This document shows positions 15,844-24,885 of a DNA stretch of 46,405 bases, piece after piece. Under the pieces are notes generated by a model, which did not search any database, was not told where the DNA came from, and saw only the letters and a program-made list of their open reading frames with translations. Within the stretch, counting starts at the first letter, position 1. Every line of letters starts with the position of its first letter. This DNA comes from Bacteroidales bacterium. Its GTDB lineage: Bacteria > Bacteroidota > Bacteroidia > Bacteroidales > P3. The position numbers and the translations under genes are program-made. The stretch covers positions 1-46,405 of the forward strand of contig JAFXAD010000037.1 in assembly GCA_017522065.1 (NCBI GenBank), written 5' to 3'.

Positions 15844-17724
15844 TTATTCATTCATCAGAATCAACAGAACCGAAATATCGGCTGGAGAAACTCCACTGAT
15901 TCTACTCGCCTGCCCTATTGTCTTAGGACGCATGGCGGAGAGTTTTTCACGCGCCTCAAACGACAAGGCCTCTATCGTGCGATAGTCCAAGTCTGGTTTT
16001 ATCGGAAGGTTTTCATACTTTAAAATCCGAGAAACAACCTCTCGCTCCTTCTCGATATAACGACTGTACTTAATGAGAATCTCCGACGATTCGCACACCT
16101 CTTCACGTATATCCTCCGGTATGGTTTCAATAAAAGAGGAAAGAGGCGCAGACATTTTCTTCAAGTCAGCAAGCGACAATTCCGGGCGCAACAACAAGGA
16201 CTGAAGCTTGACCTTTTGTTGTATTTGTGCCGACTGCCGATCCGACAGAGCGTCATTAACATCAGAAGGAGAAACAGACACGTCAGATATTACAGAGGAC
16301 AGCTTATCCTCCCACGACATCTTGCGTTCAACCCTTCTCATACGCTCTTCCGATGCCATGCCAATAGAATAAGCCAACGGCGTAAGTCTGACATCAGCAT
16401 TATCCTGACGCAGAAGGATTCTGTATTCCGCACGCGATGTGAACATACGATACGGCTCATCCGTGCCTTTCGTCACCAGATCGTCAATCAACACTCCTAT
16501 ATAGGCCTGCGTACGGCCCAAAATAAACGGATCCTTGCCTTTAATTTTCAAGGCTGCATTTATTCCGGCAACAAGCCCTTGGCATGCAGCCTCCTCATAT
16601 CCCGTCGTGCCATTGATCTGGCCAGCAAAAAAGAGATTTTCGACACGCTTGGTTTCCATCGTGTACTTGAGCTGTGTCGGCGGAAAAAAATCGTACTCTA
16701 TAGCATACCCCGGCTTGAAAATCCTTGCCTTTTCAAAGCCAGGAATAGAATGAAGAGCATCGAGCTGGACATCGAGAGGAAGTGACGACGAAAAACCGTT
16801 CAGATAGTAAGAATTTGTGTTAATACCCTCAGGTTCAACAAACAACTGATGCCTGTCTTTTCCGGCAAATCGTTCAATCTTATCCTCAATCGAAGGACAA
16901 TATCGAGGTCCACGACCCTGAATACGGCCCGTAAAAAGCGGTGACTTTTCAAAACCTTTTCGTAGTATATCGTGTGTTTCAATATTCGTATATGCCAGAA
17001 AACACGACTTCTGTTTCTCTAACGAATGCGTCTCGGGAGAAAAGGAGAACTTTTGCGGACAATCATCTCCCGGCTGTTCGACGAGCACACTGAAATCTAT
17101 AGAACGTCCATCAATACGCACAGGTGTACCCGTTTTAAACTTTTTCACTTCAAATCCATACTCTTTCAACCTGTCCGAGAGTCCGACAGAGGGCAACTCC
17201 CCTATCCTACCACCCGAAAAAGAAGTCTCACCGATAAAAATCCTCCCGTTCAGAAAAGTTCCGTTTGTGAGCACAACAGCCTTACATGGCACCTCGACCT
17301 GCATCCTTGTTACAACCCCACGCACCGTGCCATTATCAATAATGACATCTACGACCTCGTCCTGCCACAAATCCAAGTCTGGAGTATTCTCAAGTATACG
17401 CTTCCAAGTTAAAGAAAACATGGTTTTGTCGCACTGGGCACGTGGACTCCACATAGCAGGGCCTTTTGATCGATTAAGCATCCTGAACTGAATCATCGAA
17501 CGGTCAGTAACAATACCGGACCAGCCACCCAAAGCATCTATTTCTCGTACGATTTGCCCCTTCGCAACACCACCCATAGCAGGATTGCACGACATCTGGC
17601 AAATCGTGTCAAGATTACTTGTAATCAGCAACGTTTTTGCACCCAACTTCGCTGACGAAGTGGCCGCTTCTGCACCTGCATGTCCAGCGCCAACCACAAC
17701 AACATCATACTCCTCAAATCTCAT
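15844..17724 (-). CDS. mnmG: tRNA uridine-5-carboxymethylaminomethyl modification enzyme MnmG (GidA)
   Basis: With MnmE it installs the cmnm5 group on U34 of tRNAs such as tRNA-Lys(UUU). The 626-residue protein has the FAD-binding VVVVGAGHAGAEAA near the N-terminus, CNPAMGGVAKGQ, GPAMWSPRAQCDK, GTFLNGRIFIG, YCPSIEDKI, GTTGYEEAAAQG-like motif (here GTTGYEEAACQG) and a C-terminal GidA-associated helical domain ending in GVSPADISVLLI. mnmG (gidA) is a classic origin-proximal gene, and here it is flanked on both sides by parS-like sites. It is downstream of ybeY on the same strand. Confidence 0.96.
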   Translation of the reverse strand: MRFEEYDVVVVGAGHAGAEAATSSAKLGAKTLLITSNLDTICQMSCNPAMGGVAKGQIVREIDALGGWSGIVTDRSMIQFRMLNRSKGPAMWSPRAQCDKTMFSLTWKRILENTPDLDLWQDEVVDVIIDNGTVRGVVTRMQVEVPCKAVVLTNGTFLNGRIFIGETSFSGGRIGELPSVGLSDRLKEYGFEVKKFKTGTPVRIDGRSIDFSVLVEQPGDDCPQKFSFSPETHSLEKQKSCFLAYTNIETHDILRKGFEKSPLFTGRIQGRGPRYCPSIEDKIERFAGKDRHQLFVEPEGINTNSYYLNGFSSSLPLDVQLDALHSIPGFEKARIFKPGYAIEYDFFPPTQLKYTMETKRVENLFFAGQINGTTGYEEAACQGLVAGINAALKIKGKDPFILGRTQAYIGVLIDDLVTKGTDEPYRMFTSRAEYRILLRQDNADVRLTPLAYSIGMASEERMRRVERKMSWEDKLSSVISDVSVSPSDVNDALSDRQSAQIQQKVKLQSLLLRPELSLADLKKMSAPLSSFIETIPEDIREEVCESSEILIKYSRYIEKEREVVSRILKYENLPIKPDLDYRTIEALSFEAREKLSAMRPKTIGQASRISGVSPADISVLLILMNE

Positions 17725-17759
17725 AATTATAATAGTAATTTACAACAACATGGATTGAT

Positions 17760-17775
17760 AGTTTCACGTGAAACA
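17760..17775. other. parS-like site 3
   Basis: AGTTTCACGTGAAACA contains the perfect 14-bp palindrome GTTTCACGTGAAAC and differs from the consensus only at the first base. It lies in the 55-nt gap between ybeY and mnmG. Confidence 0.75.
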
Positions 17776-17779
17776 GCCA

Positions 17780-18205
17780 TCACGACAACGAGTCATATAT
17801 CATCAGAGACTCCTCTTCTTTCTGTCTCATTACAGATGCTTCTTTCTCAGATTTGTCTTTAAAACCTATGAGATGAAGCACCCCATGAATTATTACACGA
17901 CGAAGCTCACGCTCAAAAGAGGTTGAAAACTTACTCGCATTATCCCCCACCCTATCAACACTTATAAGAATATCGCCAGACAACAGAATACCTTCGACGT
18001 AGTCAAAAGTAATGATGTCTGTATACGTGTCGTGATTCAAAAACCGGACATTTGCATCATAGATATATTCGTCGGAACAAAAAAGGTAATTTATCTTACC
18101 TACAGACTTCCCATGATTTTTTACAATCACCGAAATCCATTTTTTTATACGATCTACATCAGGAAGAGTAAAATCAACATCAGCATTTGAAAAAAATATC
18201 GACAT
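17780..18205 (-). CDS. ybeY: Endoribonuclease YbeY (rRNA maturation factor)
   Basis: Metal-dependent RNase for 16S rRNA 3'-end maturation and ribosome quality control. The 141-residue protein shows the family fold with FLNHDTYTDIITFDY and GDILIS. The metal motif reads HGVLHLIGFKDKSEKE: the first two histidines are present, but the third ligand of HGxLHLxGxDH is not where it is in E. coli, having K-D instead; I recall this from other Bacteroidota YbeY proteins. It lies between the ATPase gene (193 nt upstream) and mnmG. Confidence 0.9.
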   Translation of the reverse strand: MSIFFSNADVDFTLPDVDRIKKWISVIVKNHGKSVGKINYLFCSDEYIYDANVRFLNHDTYTDIITFDYVEGILLSGDILISVDRVGDNASKFSTSFERELRRVIIHGVLHLIGFKDKSEKEASVMRQKEEESLMIYDSLS

Positions 18206-18398
18206 ATATAAAATTTCAGTTCAAATGATTTTTTGCAACCTTTCGGCAAACACTCGAAACTCACACACAACAATCTGAATAGCAATAAAATAAATTCAAA
18301 ATAATCAAATTATTCGTCATTCTCCATCGAATATTTCTTCAATGGCAAATAACTTGCCCGTAAAAAAGCAAGAATTCGGGGAATGAAGAAAAATGAAA

Positions 18399-18857
18399 TC
18401 AAGCATGGACCACGGCATGCTGCGAATAATAATTACGCAATGTTACTATTCGCTCAAGAGCATGGGAAGCGTCGATGCCATTCACGACATATTCCATTCT
18501 AACCTTACGACCATTATCCGAAAAGATAATTTTGTCAGAAAGCGATTTCATCAAGTACAGACCCATACCCTTGTCATCATGTTCGGGCATTTTACCATAC
18601 GAACAATAATCGAATCCTTGACCTTGGTCAGTGACAGAAAAATAAACCCCTCCCCTGCACCGGTCACATTCAATGACAACCATCTTGGAACTGTCGGACT
18701 TGTTACCATGAATTATGGCATTTTCCACAGCCTGAAGGAGCGACATAGAGATTGTAGCTGCATAGTTGTGAATGTTGTAAGTGTCGCACATGACACTTAC
18801 AAAGCGCTCAACCTCTATAATATTATTCATATCAGACTGAATAGCAAGTTGTTCCAT
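18399..18857 (-). CDS. Anti-sigma-factor-type ATP-binding protein (RsbW-like GHKL)
   Basis: 152 residues with the compact histidine-kinase-like ATPase fold of serine-kinase anti-sigma factors. Motifs: N box LLQAVENAIIHGN, G1 box VTDQGQGFD and G2 box KGMGLYLMKSLSD. No sensor or transmembrane region is present, so it is cytoplasmic. RsbW-type proteins phosphorylate an anti-anti-sigma partner, but no STAS gene or sigma gene is next to it, so the target is unknown. It has its own strong promoter. Confidence 0.88.
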   Translation of the reverse strand: MEQLAIQSDMNNIIEVERFVSVMCDTYNIHNYAATISMSLLQAVENAIIHGNKSDSSKMVVIECDRCRGGVYFSVTDQGQGFDYCSYGKMPEHDDKGMGLYLMKSLSDKIIFSDNGRKVRMEYVVNGIDASHALERIVTLRNYYSQHAVVHA

Positions 18858-18884
18858 GTTGAATATCTATTACTAACTCTGATA

Positions 18885-18915
18885 CAAAGATACGATGTTT
18901 TTTTAATAAAACAAA
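18885..18915 (-). promoter_or_regulatory. Promoter of the ATPase-ybeY-mnmG series
   Basis: Minus strand: TTTG (18915-18912), 19 nt, TATCTTTG (18892-18885), a full consensus match 27 nt before the ATPase start. Confidence 0.75.
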
Positions 18916-18936
18916 AAAGCAATTATTTTTTCCTAT

Positions 18937-21900
18937 TTAAAACTTGAAAAAGTAGCTGTTCACCTTTTCCTTATAGTAGTTGTTCAGCGATGGAGGTGTT
19001 GTATGGAACTGCTCCATGTTGTTTTCCTGGATTTTTTTGAACTTTTCGAGATCGCCTTGCGATGGCTGATACAGGTCTTTACCCTCGGTGCTTTCACGTC
19101 GGTCATCTTTTTCTCGCTGCATTTCAGCCTTTTCGTGTTGCAACAGACGAGTCATAATCTGTTGTTGGCGTTGTATGGTCTGACGTGTGATAGTCTTATT
19201 GACAAGGTCTGTCTCCGTCTGCTCCATCTGTTTTATAATCTCGTCGATTTCGCGTGCCAACTTGCCGTTCCCGCCACTTTGCTGCTTCATTTCCTGGCCG
19301 TACTCTTGCATCATCCGACGAATCATCTCTTGCTTGGCAGCCATTTTAGCAAACTCCGAACTCATTGAGTTCCTTTCACCTATCTTTGTTCTGCCCGGTT
19401 TGCCACCTTGTTTCTCAAGTTCACTTTTAAGTTGCTGAAGTTGTTTGTTCAGCTCATCCTGCATTTGCCGCATGGATTTGGGTGAAGGTTTGCTGTTCCC
19501 CGGATTTTCACACTGTCCCGACTTCATCTTCATGCCCTGACGTTTGCAGCTACCTTGCTTCTTTTGTTGCTGATTCTGACGCATTTGATTTTGCATCTGG
19601 TCTAACGATTCAGCAAGGAGCAAAGACAAATTATTAAGAGAAGTCATCGAGTATTGCATCGGTTTGGATGGCGCGGTGTTCCTGAAATTACCATATATCG
19701 ACTGGTTGTATTGCAGCAATCCAGAAAGTGACTGAGCGATATTTGTATTGACAGAAACGAGTTCTTTGTTCACAACCGTTGCAATCGTAATCTGGCGTTT
19801 AGCCATTGCCCGCAAAGAGTCTTCCACATTTCTGAAATCGTCCTTCAGCCTGTTCTGATCCGCAATGATTTGCTGATATTTGGGGTCTTGGATACTGATG
19901 GAAGACAGCGTGTTGATCAGCGACTCCTGGTTGAACGAGAGATGAACAAGCGTTTTGAGTAGACGGCGCACCTGTTCTGAATCTTCAGCAAGATCTTCCT
20001 GTTCCATATCCATCTGGGCTTCTGCCAGTTGTTCCGAAAGTTTCTGAAGTTCCTCGGCAGCAGATTTCTGCGACTTCTGTGCATCCTTTTTCTTGCCGTT
20101 CGAGAGCTTGTTTTCGGCCTCCTGCTGGTGTTGTTCTATCTGGTTCTGCAACTCTTTGTCGACCTTGAAATCCTCTGGACAATCAAGTTTTTTGTAGTCT
20201 TTCTGAATCTGGTCGATATCCTTCTGCAGTTGTTTGAATTCCTCGGACAATTTACGCTGCTGCTGCAGGTTTTCCTGAGAATCTGCATTCTTATTCTGCG
20301 ACAGCTCGTTCTGCTTCTTCGACAGTTCATCGGCTTTGTTTACAGCCTGTTCAACCTTTTTCTCTATTTCAAGCCGTTTGAGCAGTTCGATATTCTGATC
20401 CAGCTGTTTCTCCAAATCTTCGTTTTTGAGTTTCAAGGACTCCAGTTCGTCCTGGACCTTCTTTTTGTCCATCTCGTTCATCAGCCGGTCCATCTCTTTC
20501 ATCATCTCCTTAATTTCCTCATTCATAACCTCATCGAAGAGTTTGTCAAGTTCCTTCTGCTTTTCCATCAGTTGCTGGCTTTGGTCACGGAACTTCTCCT
20601 CCATCTGTTTGTTTTCATTCATCTGCTGACGCATCTGCTGGAGTTGGTTCTTTATTTCTGCCTGCTTGTTTTTAAGCTCTTCGAGCTGCTTTTTATCCTG
20701 CCACGACAACTCTTTTTTGTCTACAAGTTTACGCATCATTTCATTGATTTCATCCTGTAGTTTCTTCAGCTCGCTGATAGACATTTCGCCTTGCTGCTGT
20801 ATGGCAGAAGAAGATGTGCGCAGTATGTCGTTGATTTCTTTCTCGGTTGGAACAAGAATTTCAAATACTTGTGACTTTGTTGATTTTAAACCATTTACTC
20901 CATCATTATCCCACACCTCGAAATAGTATTTGACTTGGTCGCCCGGGTGTGATACCAACTGGTTGAAGTCGATAGAATAATAGAAATCCTGCGAAGCGTC
21001 GGCTGTAACCGGCACAACAATGTGTTGGTTTTCGTGGACTGAGGAATCCTCCGCATTGGTTTTATCTATAATCAGTTCGAGCTTGGAGATACCATAATCG
21101 TCCTTTACCTGACCTTTGAAATAGCGGCGGTCGGGCATTAACGAGTCTGTCATCTCCACAACGGCAATCATTGGATATGCGTCGTCAATAACGGTAACAG
21201 CATAGGAGAGTGTGTCTGAGGCGACAAACTGGTTGTCGACATGGAACGAGTAAGTGAAAGCATTTATTGCCCGCACAGAAACACGTGTGCGCCCGTTATC
21301 GCCAGTCGAAATGTCCGTACCTGAGCCATCGTATGCAAAGTGGAGCATATCGGCATCTTTTGTCTGGAAAAGCCATTCTATGCGTGTACCCTTGGGAACA
21401 GAAAAATCGCCTTCGTTTACAATGGTTTCGGGCGAAATACCTGTGTACGAAGGGTAGGAGAGGAGCGCCTGGAAGTGCATGACAGCAGGCCGAGGAAGCA
21501 CTTCAAGACTATAAATACGCGACATAATGCCCACTGCCTGGAATTGGAACTCATGCGAACGCTGCAAGTGACTGAACTTGTGCGTAAAATGAGTGTTGTC
21601 GACCTTTTGCATCCGGTATCCGACACCATCAACGAGAATGGAAACCTCGTTGGGTATTTCATCGCCTTCGACATGTACCCTGACCTGAAAATCAGCCTGC
21701 TGAGGTACAGAGAGAGAATCATTGTCCAATACAAAAGCAAAAGGAGCGGGCTTCTCGTAGAATGTATTGTGGTTGATGATTCGCTTTGACGGTTCGGTAA
21801 TCAAAGAAGGGGCGATGATGAGCGCCAAAACGATAAAACCTAACGGAATTGCAGCGAACTTGATGTATTTTATATTCTTGCGGAGGTCGATAGCGTTGAG

Positions 21901-22383
21901 AAATGGGATAGGCGACAGGAGGGCTGTTTTCTGTTCTATGGACGCCTGAAGCAGTTCGCTGTCCGAATTGTTCGACATTTGCTGCAGCTGCAACAGATTC
22001 AGCAACTTGTCGCTAACCTCGGGAAAATGGTTGCCAACTATTTCTGCTGCTTCTTCATAGCTGATACGCTTACCCATCTTAAACATCTTGAAAACAGGCA
22101 CTGCGACGTACATGGATAAGATAACCGCCATCGCCACTATGAACAACCAGAAAAGCACCGTGCGGACTGTGACACTGAAATATCCGAAATGTTCAAGCAG
22201 CACTACTGCAATGTACAGCATCAAAATGAGTGCTACGGAGTATATCAGTCCTTTAAACAGCTTGTTCTTGTAGTATTTGCGAATAAAAGCATCAAGCTTG
22301 TCAATTATGTTATTCTGTGCGGACACGAGTATGTTCTTTTTTAAAGACGTTTTAGAATAAAAAGACAATATATCATAACGCAT
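18937..22383 (-). CDS. DUF4175-type membrane protein with giant Gln/Glu/Lys coiled coil
   Basis: 1148 residues. The N-terminal part has IIDKLDAFIRKYYKNKL followed by two transmembrane helices (about 45-105) and a third near 175, then a beta-rich outer region (about 210-500) resembling DUF4175 proteins. From about 520 to 1110 it is an almost continuous coiled coil rich in Gln, Glu, Lys and Met (for example EMMKEMDRLMNEMDKKK). Start uncertain: ATG 22383 gives MRYDILSFYS, while GTG 22326 would begin just before the conserved segment. Such proteins are conserved in Bacteroidota, often near the MoxR/BatA-type genes, with unknown role; a structural or scaffolding function at the inner membrane is likely. 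Confidence 0.8.
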   Translation of the reverse strand: MRYDILSFYSKTSLKKNILVSAQNNIIDKLDAFIRKYYKNKLFKGLIYSVALILMLYIAVVLLEHFGYFSVTVRTVLFWLFIVAMAVILSMYVAVPVFKMFKMGKRISYEEAAEIVGNHFPEVSDKLLNLLQLQQMSNNSDSELLQASIEQKTALLSPIPFLNAIDLRKNIKYIKFAAIPLGFIVLALIIAPSLITEPSKRIINHNTFYEKPAPFAFVLDNDSLSVPQQADFQVRVHVEGDEIPNEVSILVDGVGYRMQKVDNTHFTHKFSHLQRSHEFQFQAVGIMSRIYSLEVLPRPAVMHFQALLSYPSYTGISPETIVNEGDFSVPKGTRIEWLFQTKDADMLHFAYDGSGTDISTGDNGRTRVSVRAINAFTYSFHVDNQFVASDTLSYAVTVIDDAYPMIAVVEMTDSLMPDRRYFKGQVKDDYGISKLELIIDKTNAEDSSVHENQHIVVPVTADASQDFYYSIDFNQLVSHPGDQVKYYFEVWDNDGVNGLKSTKSQVFEILVPTEKEINDILRTSSSAIQQQGEMSISELKKLQDEINEMMRKLVDKKELSWQDKKQLEELKNKQAEIKNQLQQMRQQMNENKQMEEKFRDQSQQLMEKQKELDKLFDEVMNEEIKEMMKEMDRLMNEMDKKKVQDELESLKLKNEDLEKQLDQNIELLKRLEIEKKVEQAVNKADELSKKQNELSQNKNADSQENLQQQRKLSEEFKQLQKDIDQIQKDYKKLDCPEDFKVDKELQNQIEQHQQEAENKLSNGKKKDAQKSQKSAAEELQKLSEQLAEAQMDMEQEDLAEDSEQVRRLLKTLVHLSFNQESLINTLSSISIQDPKYQQIIADQNRLKDDFRNVEDSLRAMAKRQITIATVVNKELVSVNTNIAQSLSGLLQYNQSIYGNFRNTAPSKPMQYSMTSLNNLSLLLAESLDQMQNQMRQNQQQKKQGSCKRQGMKMKSGQCENPGNSKPSPKSMRQMQDELNKQLQQLKSELEKQGGKPGRTKIGERNSMSSEFAKMAAKQEMIRRMMQEYGQEMKQQSGGNGKLAREIDEIIKQMEQTETDLVNKTITRQTIQRQQQIMTRLLQHEKAEMQREKDDRRESTEGKDLYQPSQGDLEKFKKIQENNMEQFHTTPPSLNNYYKEKVNSYFFKF

Positions 22384-22530
22384 ATTCTCGATAATTATTG
22401 TAATACAACATGACGACGTAATTCGAAATCAAAGGGTATTAATAGCCATATCAGCACAGTTATGTGTATTCTTGAATATACTCAAACCGTCATTGCCCTA
22501 AAATTTTTAAATCTATTTGGAAATTATATG

Positions 22531-22538
22531 TATTTTTG
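22531..22538 (+). promoter_or_regulatory. -7 element of the dehydrogenase gene
   Basis: TATTTTTG at 22531-22538, 19 nt before ATG 22558, implies a very short leader and excludes the longer upstream start at 22462. Confidence 0.5.
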
Positions 22539-22557
22539 CAAAACGAAAAGTAATGAT

Positions 22558-23358
22558 ATGAGCAAAGTCGTATTTATATCCGGAGCCTCGTCAGGTTTTG
22601 GCAAGGCGATAGCAGAACTACTGGTCTCGAAAGGCTACATCGTCTATGGCACCAGCCGCAAGAACATCACGCACAGCCAAATTCATTTTCTGTATATGGA
22701 TTTACAGGAGCGGGAATCTGTCAAAAAAGCCATCGATCACGTTGTCGAGGAGCAGGGGCGTATAGACGTGGTTATCAACAATGCCGGTATGGGAATCGGT
22801 GGGTCGCTGGAATTGGCCACCGACGACGAGATAGAAAAGCAGATGGGTACCAACTTCCGCGGATGCGTGAGTGTGTGCCAAAATGTGCTGCCACTGATGC
22901 GAAAGCAGGGTGGGGGACAAATAATAAACCTTAGCTCCATTGGCGGCATTATGGGTCTGCCGTACCAAGGCTACTATTCAGCCTCGAAGTTTGCCATCGA
23001 GGGATTCACCGAGGCACTGGCGGCAGAAGTCCGTGGCTTTGGAATAAAAGTATCGATGGTTGAGCCTGGCGATTTCGCCACCAATTTCACAGCCCGGCGC
23101 AAGATATCGGAAGCGACGCTGAATAGCGCAGCCTACGGCGACAGTTTTGCACGATCCCTGTCGCTCATCGAGAAAGAAGAGAACGGCGGCCTGAAGCCCG
23201 AAAAACTGGCCAAAACGGTGGAGAAAATCATCCGCAGCCGTCACCCGCGCCTGCGCTATGTCGTCGCCAACCTCGAACAGAAACTTTCAGTCCTGATAAA
23301 ACGCATCATCCCAGGCAACTGGATGGTGTCGATACTGAGAAACTATTACAAGGTTTAA
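22558..23358 (+). CDS. Short-chain dehydrogenase/reductase
   Basis: 266 residues from ATG 22558 (MSKVVFISGASSGFGKA). The frame is open back to 22462, but that part contains the -7 element and looks non-coding. Classical SDR motifs: GASSGFG (9-15, cofactor), NNAG, then LSSIGG and the YYSASK active site with Tyr and Lys. After the catalytic helix there is VEPGDFATNF. The 3' portion carries KIIRSRHPRLRYVV and IKRIIPGNW, seen in SDRs acting on lipid-like substrates. Substrate unknown; it lies close to the sphingolipid gene spt, but on the other strand. Confidence 0.88.
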   Translation: MSKVVFISGASSGFGKAIAELLVSKGYIVYGTSRKNITHSQIHFLYMDLQERESVKKAIDHVVEEQGRIDVVINNAGMGIGGSLELATDDEIEKQMGTNFRGCVSVCQNVLPLMRKQGGGQIINLSSIGGIMGLPYQGYYSASKFAIEGFTEALAAEVRGFGIKVSMVEPGDFATNFTARRKISEATLNSAAYGDSFARSLSLIEKEENGGLKPEKLAKTVEKIIRSRHPRLRYVVANLEQKLSVLIKRIIPGNWMVSILRNYYKV

Positions 23359-23376
23359 CCATTAACAATCAGCAAC

Positions 23377-23745
23377 ATGAGCAACAAAGGCAAGGACATC
23401 TGCAACCAGCTTAAAGAAATCCGCAAACAGATAGCATCCGAAAACGACATCCCACTCGAGGAACACGAGTGCCACTATGACGGACCCTGCAAAGGAACCT
23501 GTCCGCGATGCGACGCCGAGCTGCAATATCTTGAAAAAGAGCTCGGCCGTCGCGGTAAACTGAGCAAGGCTGCAATAATGGCCGGTGTGACCCTGAGCCT
23601 TGCCGCCAGCGCATGCACAACGGAAGGCGACCCTGCGCCCGACCCACTTATGGGCGACATATACTTTCCAGAGGACACGACGCAATGTCAGAACAATGAA
23701 AAAACCCCATCAGACGATGAGGTTAATACAATCATTTTCGAATAA
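23377..23745 (+). CDS. Small Cys-motif membrane-anchored protein
   Basis: 122 residues. The first half, ICNQLKEIRKQIASEN then ECHYDGPCKGTCPRCDAELQ, carries four cysteines (C-x6-C-x3-C-x2-C) and then YLEKEL, a likely zinc-binding helix-turn unit that recurs in Bacteroidales, sometimes in front of TonB-type C-terminal domains. A hydrophobic segment follows (AAIMAGVTLSLAASAC), probably a membrane helix, then an acidic tail. It has no TonB domain of its own. It starts 18 nt after the SDR stop and is probably co-transcribed. Confidence 0.75.
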   Translation: MSNKGKDICNQLKEIRKQIASENDIPLEEHECHYDGPCKGTCPRCDAELQYLEKELGRRGKLSKAAIMAGVTLSLAASACTTEGDPAPDPLMGDIYFPEDTTQCQNNEKTPSDDEVNTIIFE

Positions 23746-23751
23746 AAAATA

Positions 23752-24873
23752 TCATATCTCCTTGCCGAAGACAGCGCGTTTCATCAGTTCTTCGGTATGG
23801 TAGGTGGTGCCCCAAATCTTCTCGGCTTCGTTGCCGATAATCTGTGGGTTGGTATAGGCCCAAATGACGTTATTTTTTATGGCGTTGCGGTTCATTTCAG
23901 CATAGTAGATGGAATGCACGCCGCGCTTCTGCCAATCGGGATGCACGCCGTTGAGCAGAAGGTCGATAGTGTCGTATTTGCGCAGAGCTTTCAGCAGGTG
24001 GTACCATCCGAAGGGGAAGAGGCGTCCGTTGGCCTTCTGATAAGCCTCGGTGAGGCTGGGAATACTGAGACCAAAGGCCACCAGGTTGTCGTCCTGATCG
24101 ACGACGAAATTGACGAAATCGAGGTTCACAAAGGGGAAATATTCTTTTATATAGACCTCTATTTCCTTCTCAGTCATCGGTACAAAGTCGTAAAGGTCCT
24201 TGAACGAGTCGTTGAGCGTATGGAAAAACTTGTGAGCATAAGGGTATACCTCGCTGCGTTTCTTGAATTTCAGAAGTTTCAGGTTGTATCGCTCAAGTAT
24301 GAGCTGGTTGATACGGGCCACCTTGTCGGGGATGGGCTGGCTTGCCGGCATCTTGTACTGCTGCCAGCGGCAAAGCACCTTGCAGTCAAGGCGTTCGATG
24401 AAGTCGATGTAATACTTGGGATTGTAGAGCGTGCTGAGGTTCTGGCGAGCATCGAAACCTTCGATGACCCAGCATTCCTTGTCCATATCAGTGAATCCGA
24501 AGGGACCTTCTATTTCGGTCATCCCCTTGCTGCGTCCGTACTCGACCACCTTGTCAAACAGAGCCTTACAGACATCGAAATCTTCGACGAAATCGAACCA
24601 TCCGAAGCGGACGGCCTTCTTGTTCCAGTGCTCGTTGACAGTATGGTTGATGATGGCTGCCACGCGACCCACGACCTTGCCATCGACAGTGGCGAGGTAC
24701 ATCTGCAGGTCGCTGTGCTCGAGCGAGGGATTCTTGTCGGTCAGCAGAGCGCGCTCGTCGCGGTTCAGCGGCGGCACGTAAGTCGGCACGCCTTTGAAAA
24801 GTTTGTTGGGAAAAGCAATGAACTTGTTAAGGTCGCGACGACCTTTAACCTCGCTGATGACAATGTTTTTCAT
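23752..24873 (-). CDS. GNAT-like protein downstream of serine palmitoyltransferase
   Basis: 373 residues related to the acyl-CoA N-acyltransferase (GNAT) superfamily: the N-terminal YLATVDGKVVGRVAAIIN strand-helix and GPFGFTDMDKECWVIEGFD segments recall this fold, and LLLNGVHPDWQKRGVHSIYY supplies the CoA-binding Q/RxxGxx-like loop in the C-terminal half, so it may hold two GNAT units. It follows spt by 12 nt on the same strand, and a role in acylating or shaping sphingolipids is a reasonable guess, not shown. The opposite strand is also open for 360 codons, which I treat as a shadow. Confidence 0.7.
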   Translation of the reverse strand: MKNIVISEVKGRRDLNKFIAFPNKLFKGVPTYVPPLNRDERALLTDKNPSLEHSDLQMYLATVDGKVVGRVAAIINHTVNEHWNKKAVRFGWFDFVEDFDVCKALFDKVVEYGRSKGMTEIEGPFGFTDMDKECWVIEGFDARQNLSTLYNPKYYIDFIERLDCKVLCRWQQYKMPASQPIPDKVARINQLILERYNLKLLKFKKRSEVYPYAHKFFHTLNDSFKDLYDFVPMTEKEIEVYIKEYFPFVNLDFVNFVVDQDDNLVAFGLSIPSLTEAYQKANGRLFPFGWYHLLKALRKYDTIDLLLNGVHPDWQKRGVHSIYYAEMNRNAIKNNVIWAYTNPQIIGNEAEKIWGTTYHTEELMKRAVFGKEI

Positions 24874-24885
24874 ATATGAACTATT

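Noticed and set aside
18206-18398. Small gene between ybeY and the ATPase
   Set aside because: AT-rich with no open frame of useful length and no hairpin of note.
20029-20760. 243-codon Leu/Phe-rich plus-strand frame
   Set aside because: Antisense of the Gln/Glu/Lys coiled coil; such codons read as Leu and Phe on the other strand, giving a false membrane protein.
23797-24879. 360-codon plus-strand frame opposite the GNAT-like gene
   Set aside because: Its translation is a Val/Glu-rich mirror of the real gene with no motif; the minus frame has GNAT-like signatures and operon spacing with spt.
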